This document shows positions 1 to 9,142 of a stretch of DNA of 41,644 nt, piece after piece. This stretch comes from Variovorax sp. WDL1 (lineage in GTDB: Bacteria; Pseudomonadota; Gammaproteobacteria; Burkholderiales; Burkholderiaceae_C). The stretch lies in contig NZ_LMTS01000110.1 in assembly GCF_001541225.1 (NCBI RefSeq), forward strand, positions 32,895 through 74,538, in the 5' to 3' direction. The translations under genes were made by a program, and so were the position numbers. The notes under the pieces are model-generated. The model ran no database searches and had not been told where the DNA came from. It worked only from the letters and a program-made list of their open reading frames with translations. Numbering within the stretch: position 1 is the first letter of the stretch; every line of letters starts with the position of its first letter.

Positions 1-1
1 C

Positions 2-370
2 GGCACGCGCATCGTTCTGCCGGCGTCGAGCGGGGGGCATTTCCTGGCGCAGGGCGCGATCAACGGGCGCAGCGTCAACTTCATGCTCGACACCGGCGCC
101 ACGACCGTTGCGCTATCGGCGCCGGACGCGCAGCGCATCGGGCTCGATTTCAGCAAGGGGCGGCCAGTGCGCATGAATACCGCGAACGGCACCGCGCAGG
201 GTTATCTGGTGCGCCTGAATTCCGTGCGGGTCGGCGACGTCGAGGTCTACGACGTGGAGGCGATCGTGTCGCAGCAGCCCATGCCCTACGTGCTGCTGGG
301 CAACAGCTTCATCAGCCGTTTCTCGATGCGGCGCGACGCGGACCAGATGGTCCTCGAAAAGCGATTCTGA
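2..370 (+). CDS. Retropepsin-like aspartic protease, 3' part (5' end outside window)
   Basis: The reading frame is open from base 2, so the gene begins upstream of the window. The visible 122 residues contain the retropepsin active-site motif MLDTGATTVALS, with the catalytic Asp in DTGA, and the C-terminal hydrophobic motif VLLGNSFISRF that packs behind the active site in this fold. This is the pattern of bacterial clan AA (TIGR02281-type) single-domain proteases, which are often membrane-anchored and act as dimers. The anchor, if present, would lie upstream and cannot be seen. The substrate is unknown. The gene converges on the RidA-family gene with only 9 bases between the stop codons. Confidence 0.85.
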   Translation, partial: GTRIVLPASSGGHFLAQGAINGRSVNFMLDTGATTVALSAPDAQRIGLDFSKGRPVRMNTANGTAQGYLVRLNSVRVGDVEVYDVEAIVSQQPMPYVLLGNSFISRFSMRRDADQMVLEKRF

Positions 371-379
371 GCTTCGGGG

Positions 380-733
380 CTACGCCGCGGCAGCGGTAAC
401 GACGATCTCGATCTTGTAGGCCGCATTGGCCATCGCAGCCTGCACGGTGGCGCGCGGAGGCGTGTTTCCGGCGGGAATCCACGCATCCCACACCTCGTTC
501 ATCGCCGTGATGTCGCCGATGTCGGCGAGAAAGATCTGCGTCATCAGGATGCGCGACTTGTCGCTGCCGGCCTCCGCCAGCAGGCGGTCCACCATCGCCA
601 GCACCTGTGCGGTCTGGCCGCGGATGTCCTGCGTGGTGTCGTCCGGCACCTGGCCCGCGAGATAGATGGTGCCGTTGTGGACCGCCGTCTCGGACAGTCG
701 CGGGCCGACGTGAAAGCGCTGAATGCTTGCCAT
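380..733 (-). CDS. RidA/YjgF family deaminase-like protein
   Basis: This 117-residue protein has the RidA (YjgF/YER057c/UK114) fold signature. An Arg in PPRATVQAA (about R94) and a Glu in YKIEIVVTA (about E109) keep the 15-residue spacing of the R105/E120 pair of E. coli RidA, which hydrolyses reactive enamine and imine intermediates. The start is the ATG at 733; the frame extends further upstream only by running into plsY. It lies 8 bases downstream of plsY and is probably the last gene of a leftward operon (aldo/keto reductase, ybaK, plsY, this gene). The exact RidA subgroup is not certain, and some YjgF paralogues have other substrates. Confidence 0.88.
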   Translation of the reverse strand: MASIQRFHVGPRLSETAVHNGTIYLAGQVPDDTTQDIRGQTAQVLAMVDRLLAEAGSDKSRILMTQIFLADIGDITAMNEVWDAWIPAGNTPPRATVQAAMANAAYKIEIVVTAAAA

Positions 734-741
734 GCTTGAAA

Positions 742-1383
742 TCACTCCTGTGTCCTGGCCTTGGAGCCCAGCCGGGACTCCGTGCCGGCCGCGAGGCGGC
801 GAATGTTTTCCCGGTGCCGCCAGATCAGCAGCAGACTGATCGCGATCAGCGCAAGCAGCACCTCGCGCGAAAGCGGCCACGCGATGCCGCCGCCAATCAG
901 GTAGTAGGCCGGCGCGAAGAAGGCCGCCACGATCGAGGCCAGCGAGGAATAGCGGAAGAAGACAGCGATGATCAGCCAGGTGGTGCCGGTGGCCAGCCCC
1001 AGCAGCCACTCGATGCCCAACAGCGCCCCGGCCGCCGTGGCGACACCCTTGCCGCCCTGGAAGCCGAAGAAGACCGGGTACAGGTGCCCGAGAAAGGCCG
1101 CCAGCCCCGCCAGCGCCGCGGTCCCCTGCCCCATGCCGTAGGGCTCACCCAGGCGATGGATCAGGAAGACGGGCAGCCAGCCCTTGACCGCATCCAGCAG
1201 CAGTGTCGCCAGTGCCGCGCCCTTGTTCCCGGAGCGCAGAACGTTGGTCGCGCCCGGGTTCTTGCTGCCGTAGCTGCGGGGGTCGGCCATGCCCAGCGCC
1301 TTGCTGATGATGACGGCAAAGGACAGCGAGCCCAGCAGGTAGGACAGGACGATCGCGATCAACGAAGGCAGATAGGAACTCAC
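742..1383 (-). CDS. plsY: Glycerol-3-phosphate acyltransferase PlsY
   Basis: This 213-residue inner-membrane protein transfers an acyl group from acyl-phosphate to glycerol-3-phosphate, the first step of phospholipid synthesis (with PlsX). The three family loops are visible: GSKNPGATN (about residues 39-47), FQGGKGVAT (about 108-116) and a C-terminal [10 protein letters not shown]. Between them lie several hydrophobic segments, as expected for this multi-pass enzyme. The start is a GTG at 1383 preceded by GGAG; a longer frame upstream overlaps ybaK and is not needed. The length is normal for the family. It lies 49 bases downstream of ybaK and just upstream of the RidA-family gene. Confidence 0.95.
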   Translation of the reverse strand: MSSYLPSLIAIVLSYLLGSLSFAVIISKALGMADPRSYGSKNPGATNVLRSGNKGAALATLLLDAVKGWLPVFLIHRLGEPYGMGQGTAALAGLAAFLGHLYPVFFGFQGGKGVATAAGALLGIEWLLGLATGTTWLIIAVFFRYSSLASIVAAFFAPAYYLIGGGIAWPLSREVLLALIAISLLLIWRHRENIRRLAAGTESRLGSKARTQE

Positions 1384-1432
1384 GGTGTCTCCAGACGGTC
1401 CGGACGGGCGATGTGCCGCCCGGATCGGCCGG

Positions 1433-1924
1433 CTATTCTGCCAGCGCGCACTGCACCGGCCTTGCGCCGAGCAGCCGCACGCAGATCTGCGGGTCGATCC
1501 CCACCAGGTAGCCGCGCCGCCCGCCGTTGATGACGATCTTCGGCAGCGTGAGGATGGTGGACTCGATATAGACCGGCATCGCTCGCCGTGTCGCGAAGGG
1601 CGAGGTGCCGCCCACCATGTAGCCGCTGTGCCGGTTGGCAACCTCGGGCTTGCAGGGCTCCACCGATTTGGCTCCGATCTGCCGCGCCAGGTTCTTGGTC
1701 GAGACCGTGCGGTTGCCGTGCATCAGCACGATCAACGGCTTCGCATCCTGGTCCTGCATCACCAGCGTCTTCACCACCGTGAAGGGGTCCAGTCCCAGTA
1801 CCTCGGCGCTGTGCTGGGCGCCGCCGTGCTCCAAGTACTCGTAGGGATGCTCGGTGAAGTCGACGCCGTTCGCCCTCAGCAACTGGGTTGCGGGGGTTTC
1901 GCTGACATGGGATTTCCTGCTCAT
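1433..1924 (-). CDS. ybaK: Cys-tRNA(Pro) deacylase YbaK/EbsC
   Basis: This 163-residue protein belongs to the YbaK/ProX trans-editing family, which hydrolyses Cys-tRNA(Pro) formed when prolyl-tRNA synthetase mischarges cysteine. The conserved Lys in [10 protein letters not shown] (about K52), the central [12 protein letters not shown] segment, [10 protein letters not shown] and the [14 protein letters not shown] block match the family along the full length. It is encoded between the aldo/keto reductase (20 bases upstream) and plsY and is probably cotranscribed with them. Nothing looks truncated. Confidence 0.93.
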   Translation of the reverse strand: MSRKSHVSETPATQLLRANGVDFTEHPYEYLEHGGAQHSAEVLGLDPFTVVKTLVMQDQDAKPLIVLMHGNRTVSTKNLARQIGAKSVEPCKPEVANRHSGYMVGGTSPFATRRAMPVYIESTILTLPKIVINGGRRGYLVGIDPQICVRLLGARPVQCALAE

Positions 1925-1944
1925 GCGTGCGCGGGACAGTGCTT

Positions 1945-3006
1945 TCAGATCGCAGGGTCCCGCATCTCCCAGCGCAGCTTGTCCACCTCAGCGAGGACAT
2001 CAGGCGGCAGCCGCTTGTCCCAGGCGTCCAGGTTCTCCTCGAGCTGGGCCAGCGAGGTGACGCCGATGATGGTGCTCGCCACCTGCCACTTGCTGTGGCA
2101 GAAAGCCAGCGCGAACTGCGTGGGCGTCATGCCGATCTCGCGTGCCAGGGCGTTGTAGCGGCGCGCCGCCTCGAGCGAGCCTGGGCGGCCCCAGCGCTGC
2201 TTGCGGACCGACTCGTAGCGTGCGATTCGCGCGCCCTGCGGCGCATCGGGCCCGGTGATGCCGCTTTCGTCGTACTTGCCGGTCAGCAAGCCGGCGCCGA
2301 GCGGCGAATAGGCCAGCAGCGAGACACCGAGCCGGTGCATAGTCTCGTCCAGGCCGTTCTCGACCGAGCGGTTCAGCAGGTTGTAGACGTTCTGCACCGT
2401 GGCCGGGCGCGGCAGGCCGTGCTGCTCGGCCAGGCGCACGAACTCATGCACGCCATAGGGCGTTTCGTTCGACAGGCCGACGGCGCGCACCTTGCCCGCC
2501 TTCACGAGGCCGGCGAGGGTCTCGAGCTGCTCGTGGATGGGGGTGCGCGAAGTCTCGCGCGCCGGGTCGTAGTACATGTTGCCGAAGGCCGGCACGTGCC
2601 GCTCGGGCCAGTGGATCTGGTAAAGGTCGATCACATCCGTCTGCAGGCGGCGGAGGCTGCCTTCGCAGGAGGCCACGATGTCGGCCGCCGTCATGCCGCT
2701 GCCTTCGCGCACCCAGGGCATGCCACGCGATGGGCCGGCCACCTTGGTGGCGAGCACGATCCTGTGGCGCACGCCGGGATTCTTCTCGAACCAGCGGCCG
2801 ATGATGGTCTCGGTCGCGCCGAAGGTCTCCGCGCGAGTGGGCACGGCATACATCTCGGCCGTGTCGATGAAGTCGATGCCGCGTTCGAGCGAACGGGCGA
2901 GGATGGCGTGGGCGGTGGGCTCGTCCACCTGCTCGCCGAAGGTCATGGTGCCGAGGCAGATCGGCGTGGCGCGCAGATCGCTCTGCCCGAGTTGGACTTT
3001 TTGCAT
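1945..3006 (-). CDS. Aldo/keto reductase (Tas-like)
   Basis: This 353-residue TIM-barrel oxidoreductase carries the complete catalytic tetrad of the aldo/keto reductase family: D48 and Y53 in FIDTAEMY, K88 in LATK and H132 in QIHW. The C-terminal NADPH-binding region is also present (STIIGVTSLAQLEENL). The N-terminal LGTMTFGEQ and the ETIIGRWF segment resemble E. coli Tas, an aldo/keto reductase of unclear physiological substrate. It is the first gene of the leftward run ending in the RidA-family gene. It is divergent from the hydrolase gene, with an 86-base intergenic region likely to hold both promoters. The substrate cannot be predicted. Confidence 0.93.
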   Translation of the reverse strand: MQKVQLGQSDLRATPICLGTMTFGEQVDEPTAHAILARSLERGIDFIDTAEMYAVPTRAETFGATETIIGRWFEKNPGVRHRIVLATKVAGPSRGMPWVREGSGMTAADIVASCEGSLRRLQTDVIDLYQIHWPERHVPAFGNMYYDPARETSRTPIHEQLETLAGLVKAGKVRAVGLSNETPYGVHEFVRLAEQHGLPRPATVQNVYNLLNRSVENGLDETMHRLGVSLLAYSPLGAGLLTGKYDESGITGPDAPQGARIARYESVRKQRWGRPGSLEAARRYNALAREIGMTPTQFALAFCHSKWQVASTIIGVTSLAQLEENLDAWDKRLPPDVLAEVDKLRWEMRDPAI

Positions 3007-3092
3007 GCGATGGATGCTACCGGCTCACGCGCGGGCCCGCTGTCCGGTGCCGGACTGCGGAGCCCGGGCGCGGTCCGTATCATCGATCGGCC

Positions 3093-4019
3093 ATGTACCA
3101 AGTCATCCGCCCGTCCCGCAGCGAGTTCGTCCCCATCCGCAACCTGCGCTACCACGTCCGCATCTGGGGCACACCTTCTCTGGCGCGCCCTCCCCTGGTG
3201 CTGCTGCACGGCTGGATGGACGTGGCCGCGTCCTGGCAGTTCGTGGTCGATGCGCTGGCCGAGGCGCGCCACGTGATTGCCCCCGACTGGCGCGGCTTCG
3301 GCCTCACCGAAGGCGGCACCGTCGACAACTACTGGATGCCCGACTATCTCGCCGACCTCGACTGGCTGCTCGACCACTACGCCGGCGACACGCCCGTCGA
3401 CCTGGTCGGCCACAGCATGGGGGGCAATATTGCGATGCAGTATGGCGGCGTGCGGCCGCAGCGGCTGCGCCGCCTCGTCAACCTCGAGGGCTTCGGCATG
3501 CCTCCCCTGGAGCCAGCCGAGGCGCCCGGCCGCTACGGCAAGTGGATCGACCAGCTCAAGCGCCTGCACAGCGGCGAGATGGCGCTGGCCAGCTATACCG
3601 GCCCCCACGGGGTGGCGCGGCGGCTGATGAAGACCAACCCGCGCCTGTCGCAGGACAAGGCCGACTGGCTCGCTGGCCACTGGTCCGTGGCCCGTGCGCA
3701 TCCCGAGGGCGGCGAGCGCTGGGAGATCCTGGGCGACCCGGCGCACAAGATCATCAACGCGAACCTGTTTCGCGTCGACGAGGCGCTCGCACTCTACGCC
3801 GCCATCCAGGCCCCGGTGCTGGCCGTGGTGGCCTCCGACGACAGCCTGGGCCACTGGTGGAAGGGCCGCTACACCCTGGCGGACTTCCAGGAGCGCCTGA
3901 AATCGGTGCGCGACGTGCGCCTGGAACGGGTCGAGGACGCGGGCCACATGCTGCACCACGACCAGCCGGCCCGAGTCGCGGCACTCATCGAGGCATTCAT
4001 GGCGCACGAGGGGCCTTGA
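3093..4019 (+). CDS. Alpha/beta-fold hydrolase
   Basis: This 308-residue single-domain hydrolase has an oxyanion-hole motif HGW (residues 39-41) and a nucleophile elbow GHSMGG with S108. A probable acid lies at D249/D250 (VVASDDS), and the catalytic His at H285 (EDAGHMLHH). No signal peptide is apparent, so it is probably cytoplasmic. The N-terminal segment with FVPIRNLRYHVRIWG is typical of epoxide-hydrolase or esterase-like members, but the substrate is unknown. It begins 86 bases from the divergent aldo/keto reductase and ends 50 bases before prfB. Confidence 0.88.
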   Translation: MYQVIRPSRSEFVPIRNLRYHVRIWGTPSLARPPLVLLHGWMDVAASWQFVVDALAEARHVIAPDWRGFGLTEGGTVDNYWMPDYLADLDWLLDHYAGDTPVDLVGHSMGGNIAMQYGGVRPQRLRRLVNLEGFGMPPLEPAEAPGRYGKWIDQLKRLHSGEMALASYTGPHGVARRLMKTNPRLSQDKADWLAGHWSVARAHPEGGERWEILGDPAHKIINANLFRVDEALALYAAIQAPVLAVVASDDSLGHWWKGRYTLADFQERLKSVRDVRLERVEDAGHMLHHDQPARVAALIEAFMAHEGP

Positions 4020-4069
4020 CGGGCGTGAGAAAATCCCTGGTTTACCCCGAACACCGTCAGGACTACCCC

Positions 4070-5174
4070 ATGGATGCAGAGCAAATCAACCAAATCGGCG
4101 CAACCCTCGCAGACCTGAGCGCCAGGACGGCCGACCTACGGAGGTATCTTTGACTACGATGCCAAGGCCGAACGTCTGAGGACCGTCAACGCATCGCTCG
4201 AAGATCCCGCCGTCTGGAACGACCCGAAGAAGGCCCAGGAACTGGGCCGTGAAAAGAAGGCGCTCGACGACGTGGTCGTCACGCTCGACCGGCTCACCAG
4301 CGGGCTTTCGGACAACACCGAGCTCTACGAGATGTCGAAGGAGGACGGCGACATGGATGGCCTGCAGGCCATCGCCGACGACGCCGCCAAGCTCGAGGAA
4401 GACATCAAGCAGCTCGAGTTCCGCCGGATGTTCAACAACCCGGCCGACCCGCTCAACGCCTTCATCGACATCCAGGCCGGCGCCGGCGGCACCGAGGCCT
4501 GCGACTGGGCCAGCATGCTGCTGCGCCAGTACCTGAAGTACGCCGAGCGCAAGGGCTTCAAGACCCAGATCGAGGACGAGACCCCCGGCGACACCGCGGG
4601 CATCAAGGGCGCCACCATCAAGGTCGAGGGAGAGTACGCCTTCGGCCTGCTGCGTACCGAAACGGGCGTGCACCGCCTGGTGCGCAAGTCGCCCTTCGAC
4701 TCCTCGGGCGGACGCCACACCAGCTTCGCCAGCATCTTCGTCTACCCGGAGATCGACGATTCGATCGAGATCGAGATCAATCCCGCCGACGTACGGGTGG
4801 ACACCTACCGCGCCAGCGGCGCCGGCGGCCAGCACATCAACAAGACCGACTCGGCCGTACGCCTCACGCACATCCCGACCGGTATCGTGGTGCAGTGCCA
4901 GGACGGCCGGAGCCAGCACAGCAACCGCGACGTCGCCTGGAAGCGCCTGCGCTCGCGCCTGTACGACCACGAGATGCGCAAGCGCCAGGAAGAGCAGCAG
5001 AAGCTGGAGGACAGCAAGACCGACGTCGGCTGGGGACACCAGATCCGCAGCTACGTGCTGGACAACAGCCGCATCAAGGACCTGCGCACCAACGTCGAGA
5101 TCTCGGCCACCCAGAAGGTGCTGGACGGCGACCTCGATGCCTTCATCGAAGCCTCGCTCAAGCAAGGCGTATAA
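4070..5174 (+). CDS. prfB: Peptide chain release factor 2 (programmed +1 frameshift)
   Basis: RF2 recognises UGA and UAA stop codons and triggers peptide release. Translation begins at the ATG at 4070, reads 27 codons, meets an in-frame TGA at 4151-4153, and continues after a +1 shift as [10 protein letters not shown] for a total of 367 residues (E. coli RF2 has 365). The anticodon-mimic SPF motif is at about 207-209 and the catalytic GGQ at about 252-254, in [10 protein letters not shown], both at the expected positions. The pepN start follows the stop by 19 bases. The common downstream partner lysS is not here; pepN and fbp follow instead. Confidence 0.97.
4139..4154 (+). promoter_or_regulatory. 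prfB programmed +1 frameshift site
   Basis: The sequence CGG AGG TAT CTT TGA C contains the elements of the autoregulatory RF2 frameshift: an internal Shine-Dalgarno-like GGAGG, the slippery CTT and the poorly terminating TGA C. When RF2 is scarce the ribosome pauses at TGA and slips from CTT to TTT, entering the frame of the remaining 340 codons. The Shine-Dalgarno core sits three bases upstream of CTT, as in the well-studied E. coli element. Confidence 0.95.
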
Positions 5175-5193
5175 AAATCCTGGAGACACTTTG

Positions 5194-7893
5194 ATGTCGA
5201 TGCTCATGCGTGATGCCCAAGCCGAGCCCGTCGCGATCCGCCGCGAGGACTACCGCGCGCCCGCCTACTGGATCGACACCGTCGACCTGACCTTCGACCT
5301 GGACCCGGCCAAGACCCGCGTGCTCAACCGCATGCGCCTGCGGCGCAACCCGGACGTCGCGCCAGAGCCGCTGCGCCTGGACGGCGACGAGCTCAACCTG
5401 GCGCGCGTGCTGGTCGACGGCCAGGGCGCCTCCTTTCGCATGGAGGCCGACCAGCTGGTGATCGACAACCTGCCCGATGCCTTCGAGCTCGAACTCTTCA
5501 CCACCTGCGCGCCCGCCAAGAACACCAAGCTCATGGGCCTGTTCGTGAGCGAGGACACCTTCTTCACCCAGTGCGAGGCGGAGGGCTTCCGCCGCATCAC
5601 CTACTTCCTCGACCGCCCGGACGTGATGGCGAGCTTCACGGTGACCATCCGCGCCGCCAAGGCCGCCTACCCTGTCCTGCTGTCGAACGGCAACCTGGTC
5701 GAGCAGGGCGAACTGCCCGAGGGCCGCCATTTCGCGAAGTGGGTCGATCCCTTCCGCAAGCCCAGCTACCTCTTCGCGCTGGTGGCCGGCAAGCTGGTGG
5801 CGCGCGAGCAGCGCATCAAGGCGCGCAACGGCAACGAGCACCTGCTGCAGGTCTACGTGCGCGCCGGCGATCTCGACAAGACCGAGCATGCGATGAACTC
5901 GCTGGTCAACTCCGTGATGTGGGACGAGGCCCGCTTCGGCCTGCCGCTGGACCTGGACCGCTTCATGATCGTCGCCACCAGCGACTTCAACATGGGCGCG
6001 ATGGAGAACAAGGGCCTGAACATCTTCAACACCAAGTACGTTCTGGCGAACCAGGCCACCGCCACCGATGCCGACTACAGCAACATCGAGAGCGTGGTCG
6101 GCCATGAGTACTTCCACAACTGGACCGGCGACCGCGTGACCTGCCGCGACTGGTTCCAGCTCTCGCTCAAGGAAGGCCTCACGGTCTTTCGCGACCAGGA
6201 ATTCAGCCAGGACCTTTGCGCCGACGCCTCGGCCCGGGCCGTCAAGCGCATCGAGGACGTGCGCGTGCTGCGTACCGCCCAGTTCCCCGAGGACGCAGGC
6301 CCGATGGCACACCCCGTGCGGCCGGACAGCTACATCGAGATCAGCAACTTCTACACGGTCACCATCTACGAGAAGGGTGCCGAGGTGGTGCGCATGATGC
6401 AGACGCTGGTCGGCAGGCAGGGCTTCGCGCGCGGCATGACGCTGTACTTCGAGCGCCACGACGGCCAGGCCGTGACCTGCGACGACTTCGCGCAGGCCAT
6501 CGCGGATGCAAACCCCGATTCCGAGTTGGCGCATCTCCTGCCGCAGTTCAAGCGCTGGTACAGCCAGGCCGGCACGCCGCACCTGGCCGCCCATGGCGTG
6601 TACGACGCCGCGGCGCGCACCTACACCCTCAGCTTCGTGCAGAGCTGCCCGCCGACCCCGGGTCAGCCCTTCAAGGAACCGTTCGTGATACCGGTCAACC
6701 TCGGCCTGCTCGGCCCCGACGGGCGCGAGCTCCCGCTGCAGCTGGCCGGCGACGAAGCCCCGGGCGCGGGCACGCGCACCCTGGTGCTGACACGCGCCGG
6801 CGAGCAGTTCACCTTTATCAACGTCGACGCCGAGCCGGTTCCCTCGATCCTGCGCGGCTTCAGCGCGCCGGTGATCCTGGAGTACGAGTACAGCGACGCC
6901 CAGCTGCTCGCGCTGCTGGCCCACGACGCCGATCCTTTCAACCGCTGGGAGGCCGCCCAGCGCCTGGCGCTGCGCGCCGCGATCAAGGCGATCCGCGCGC
7001 CGGTCGCGGGCGTAGGCGATGCACCGCTCGACGAGGCCTACCTGGAGGCCATGCGCCGCGTGCTGCGCGACCCCGGGCTCGATGCAGCCTTCAAGGAGCT
7101 GGTGCTCACGCTGCCGTCGGAAACCTACATCGCCGAGCAACTGGAGACCGTCGATCCGCAGCGCGTGCACCTCGTGCGCGAGGCCATGCGCGCCCAGCTC
7201 GCCGCCGGACTCTTCGCCGATTGGGAGCAGGCTTACGAGGAGAACCGCGACACCGGGCCCTACAGCCCCGACCCGCGCTCCTCCGGCCGCCGCGCGCTGG
7301 CCGGCCTTGCCCTGTCGTACCTCTGCCTGGCCGCGCGCGCGACCGGCGACACGGTCTGGCCCGGCAGGACGCTGCAGCGCTTCAAGGACGCCGGCAACAT
7401 GACAGACCGCTTCAATGCGCTCCAGGCACTGGTGTCCTCGGGCCACGCCCTGGCGGCGCAGGCCCTGGCGCGCTTCCACGCGATCTTCAAGGACGAGGCG
7501 CTGGTCATCGACAAGTGGTTCTCGCTGCAGGCCGGCGCGCCCGACCGCGGCGGCGACATCCTGCCGCTGGTCAAGCAGTTGATGAAGCACCCCGACTTTT
7601 CGCTCAAGAACCCGAACCGCGCGCGCAGCGTGATCTTCAGCTACTGCAACGCCAACCCGGGTGCGCTGCACCGCCCCGATGCCGCGGGCTACGTGTTCTG
7701 GAGCGAGCGCGTGATCGAGCTCGATGCCATCAACCCGCAAGTCGCCGCGCGCCTGGCGCGCGCACTCGACCGCTGGAGCAAGCTGGCCGAGCCCTACCGA
7801 AGCGCCGCGCGAGAAGCCATCATGCGCGTGGCGGCCAAGCCCGATCTCAGCAAGGACACGCACGAGGTCGTTACCCGCGCGCTCGCTGGATAA
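5194..7893 (+). CDS. pepN: Aminopeptidase N (M1 metallopeptidase)
   Basis: This 899-residue cytosolic zinc aminopeptidase removes N-terminal residues from peptides. The substrate-binding GAMEN motif (about 268-272) and the zinc site HEYFH-x18-E (about H304, H308, E327 in LKEGL) are intact. The C-terminal half has the DUF3458-type helical domains found in PepN of proteobacteria. I chose the ATG at 5194 because GGAGA lies 7 bases upstream and the longer frame overlaps prfB. The length is slightly above that of E. coli PepN (870). It lies between prfB and fbp and could be cotranscribed with either. Confidence 0.96.
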   Translation: MSMLMRDAQAEPVAIRREDYRAPAYWIDTVDLTFDLDPAKTRVLNRMRLRRNPDVAPEPLRLDGDELNLARVLVDGQGASFRMEADQLVIDNLPDAFELELFTTCAPAKNTKLMGLFVSEDTFFTQCEAEGFRRITYFLDRPDVMASFTVTIRAAKAAYPVLLSNGNLVEQGELPEGRHFAKWVDPFRKPSYLFALVAGKLVAREQRIKARNGNEHLLQVYVRAGDLDKTEHAMNSLVNSVMWDEARFGLPLDLDRFMIVATSDFNMGAMENKGLNIFNTKYVLANQATATDADYSNIESVVGHEYFHNWTGDRVTCRDWFQLSLKEGLTVFRDQEFSQDLCADASARAVKRIEDVRVLRTAQFPEDAGPMAHPVRPDSYIEISNFYTVTIYEKGAEVVRMMQTLVGRQGFARGMTLYFERHDGQAVTCDDFAQAIADANPDSELAHLLPQFKRWYSQAGTPHLAAHGVYDAAARTYTLSFVQSCPPTPGQPFKEPFVIPVNLGLLGPDGRELPLQLAGDEAPGAGTRTLVLTRAGEQFTFINVDAEPVPSILRGFSAPVILEYEYSDAQLLALLAHDADPFNRWEAAQRLALRAAIKAIRAPVAGVGDAPLDEAYLEAMRRVLRDPGLDAAFKELVLTLPSETYIAEQLETVDPQRVHLVREAMRAQLAAGLFADWEQAYEENRDTGPYSPDPRSSGRRALAGLALSYLCLAARATGDTVWPGRTLQRFKDAGNMTDRFNALQALVSSGHALAAQALARFHAIFKDEALVIDKWFSLQAGAPDRGGDILPLVKQLMKHPDFSLKNPNRARSVIFSYCNANPGALHRPDAAGYVFWSERVIELDAINPQVAARLARALDRWSKLAEPYRSAAREAIMRVAAKPDLSKDTHEVVTRALAG

Positions 7894-7929
7894 GCACCCC
7901 GAATCGACAGCTTTCCCTGGAGTCACTGA

Positions 7930-8937
7930 ATGCCCAAGAACGTTTCGCTCACCCGCTACCTCATCGAACAGCAGCGCGCCGATGGCCTCATCCCCGGCCA
8001 GCTGCGCCTCCTGCTCGAAGTGGTGGCGCGCGCCTGCAAGAGCATCAGCCAGGCCGTCACCAAGGGCGCGCTCGGCAATGTGCTCGGCTCCGCCGAGAGC
8101 GAGAACGTGCAGGGCGAAGTCCAGAAAAAGCTCGACATCATCGCCAACGAGGTGCTGATCGAGGCCAACGAATGGGGCGGCCACCTCGCTGCCATGGCCA
8201 GCGAAGAAATGGACAGCATCTACGTGGTGCCCAACCGCTACCCGCAGGGCGAGTACCTGCTGCTGTTCGATCCCCTGGACGGGTCGAGCAACATCGACGT
8301 CAACGTCAGCATCGGCACCATCTTCAGCGTGCTGAAGAAGCCTGAAGGCTCGCCCGGCGTGCAGGAGTCCGACTTCCTGCAGGCCGGCAGCAAGCAGGTT
8401 GCGGCCGGCTACTGCATCTACGGCCCGCAGACCACGCTGGTGCTGACCGTGGGCAGCGGCGTCGCGATGTTCACGCTGGACCGCGAGCAGGGCTCCTTCA
8501 TGCTCACGCAGGAGGACATCCAGATCCCGGCCGACACCAAGGAATTCGCCGTCAACATGAGCAACATGCGGCACTGGGACGCCCCGGTGAAGCGCTACAT
8601 CGACGAATGCCTGGCCGGCAAGGACGGCCCGCGCGGCAAGGATTTCAACATGCGCTGGATCGCCAGCATGGTGGCCGACGTGCACCGCATCCTGATGCGC
8701 GGCGGCGTCTTCCTGTACCCCTGGGACAAGCGCGAACCCGAGAAGGCCGGGAAGCTGCGCCTGATGTACGAGGCCAACCCCATGAGCTGGCTGGTCGAGC
8801 AGGCCGGCGGCGCCGCCACCAACGGCCGCCAACGCATCCTCGACCTGGAGCCCACCAAGCTGCACGAGCGGGTGGCTGTGGTTTTGGGGTCGAAGAACGA
8901 GGTCGGGCGGCTGACCGGCTATCACGAGCCGCTATAA
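7930..8937 (+). CDS. fbp: Fructose-1,6-bisphosphatase, class 1
   Basis: This 335-residue enzyme hydrolyses fructose 1,6-bisphosphate to fructose 6-phosphate in gluconeogenesis. The metal-binding signature DPLDGSSN is at 114-121, preceded by the acidic ASEEMD loop (about 90-95). The sugar-phosphate binding region around [15 protein letters not shown] is present. The start ATG follows a GGAG. It begins 36 bases after pepN. Its last codons overlap the probable tRNA-Thr promoter; the TAA stop is part of the -10 hexamer. Confidence 0.96.
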   Translation: MPKNVSLTRYLIEQQRADGLIPGQLRLLLEVVARACKSISQAVTKGALGNVLGSAESENVQGEVQKKLDIIANEVLIEANEWGGHLAAMASEEMDSIYVVPNRYPQGEYLLLFDPLDGSSNIDVNVSIGTIFSVLKKPEGSPGVQESDFLQAGSKQVAAGYCIYGPQTTLVLTVGSGVAMFTLDREQGSFMLTQEDIQIPADTKEFAVNMSNMRHWDAPVKRYIDECLAGKDGPRGKDFNMRWIASMVADVHRILMRGGVFLYPWDKREPEKAGKLRLMYEANPMSWLVEQAGGAATNGRQRILDLEPTKLHERVAVVLGSKNEVGRLTGYHEPL

Positions 8938-8938
8938 T
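8911..8938 (+). promoter_or_regulatory. Probable sigma-70 promoter of tRNA-Thr
   Basis: A perfect TATAAT (8933-8938) lies 16 bases downstream of CTGACC (8911-8916), which matches four of six bases of TTGACA. Transcription would start a few bases before the tRNA at 8949. The element lies within the 3' end of fbp, and the fbp stop codon TAA is inside the -10 box. Confidence 0.7.
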
Positions 8939-8948
8939 CGCGGGCTTA

Positions 8949-9024
8949 GCCGGTGTAGCTCAGTCGGTAGAGCAGCTCATTCGTAATGAGAAGGTCGGGT
9001 GTTCGATTCATCTCTCCGGCACCA
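8949..9024 (+). tRNA. tRNA-Thr (anticodon CGT)
   Basis: This 76-base cloverleaf reads ACG threonine codons. The D arm (GCTC/GAGC), an anticodon loop TTCGTAA with anticodon CGT, the T loop TTCGATT and an encoded CCA end are all present. The anticodon stem has a G27-A43 opposition, which I also recall from E. coli tRNA-Thr(CGT). The acceptor stem GCCGGTG/CTCCGGC leaves a T6-T67 mismatch. A strong terminator follows immediately, so this is a single-gene transcript, and it marks the left edge of the accessory island. Confidence 0.96.
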
Positions 9025-9028
9025 AACC

Positions 9029-9063
9029 AAAAGGGGTTGACTGTCGTGGTCAACCCCTTTTTT
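9029..9063 (+). terminator. Rho-independent terminator after tRNA-Thr
   Basis: A perfect inverted repeat of AAGGGGTTGAC and GTCAACCCCTT with a 7-base loop is followed by a run of T residues (9058-9063). The stem starts within 7 bases of the tRNA CCA end, which makes it the tRNA terminator. Confidence 0.93.
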
Positions 9064-9142
9064 CATGTCACTGCCGCGTAGCGGGTGGCATATTGGGACG
9101 GCATACTGCCGGGGCTCGGCCGGTGCCGCCGCCCGCATGGCG

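Noticed and set aside
742..1641. Longer form of PlsY with 86 extra N-terminal residues
   Set aside because: The extra part overlaps ybaK in another frame, and a GTG with GGAG at 1383 gives the normal family length.
5158..8925. 1255-codon open frame on the minus strand
   Set aside because: It is antisense to pepN and fbp, both with complete motifs. The translation is Ala/Val/His/Gln-rich, as expected of a shadow frame in GC-rich DNA.
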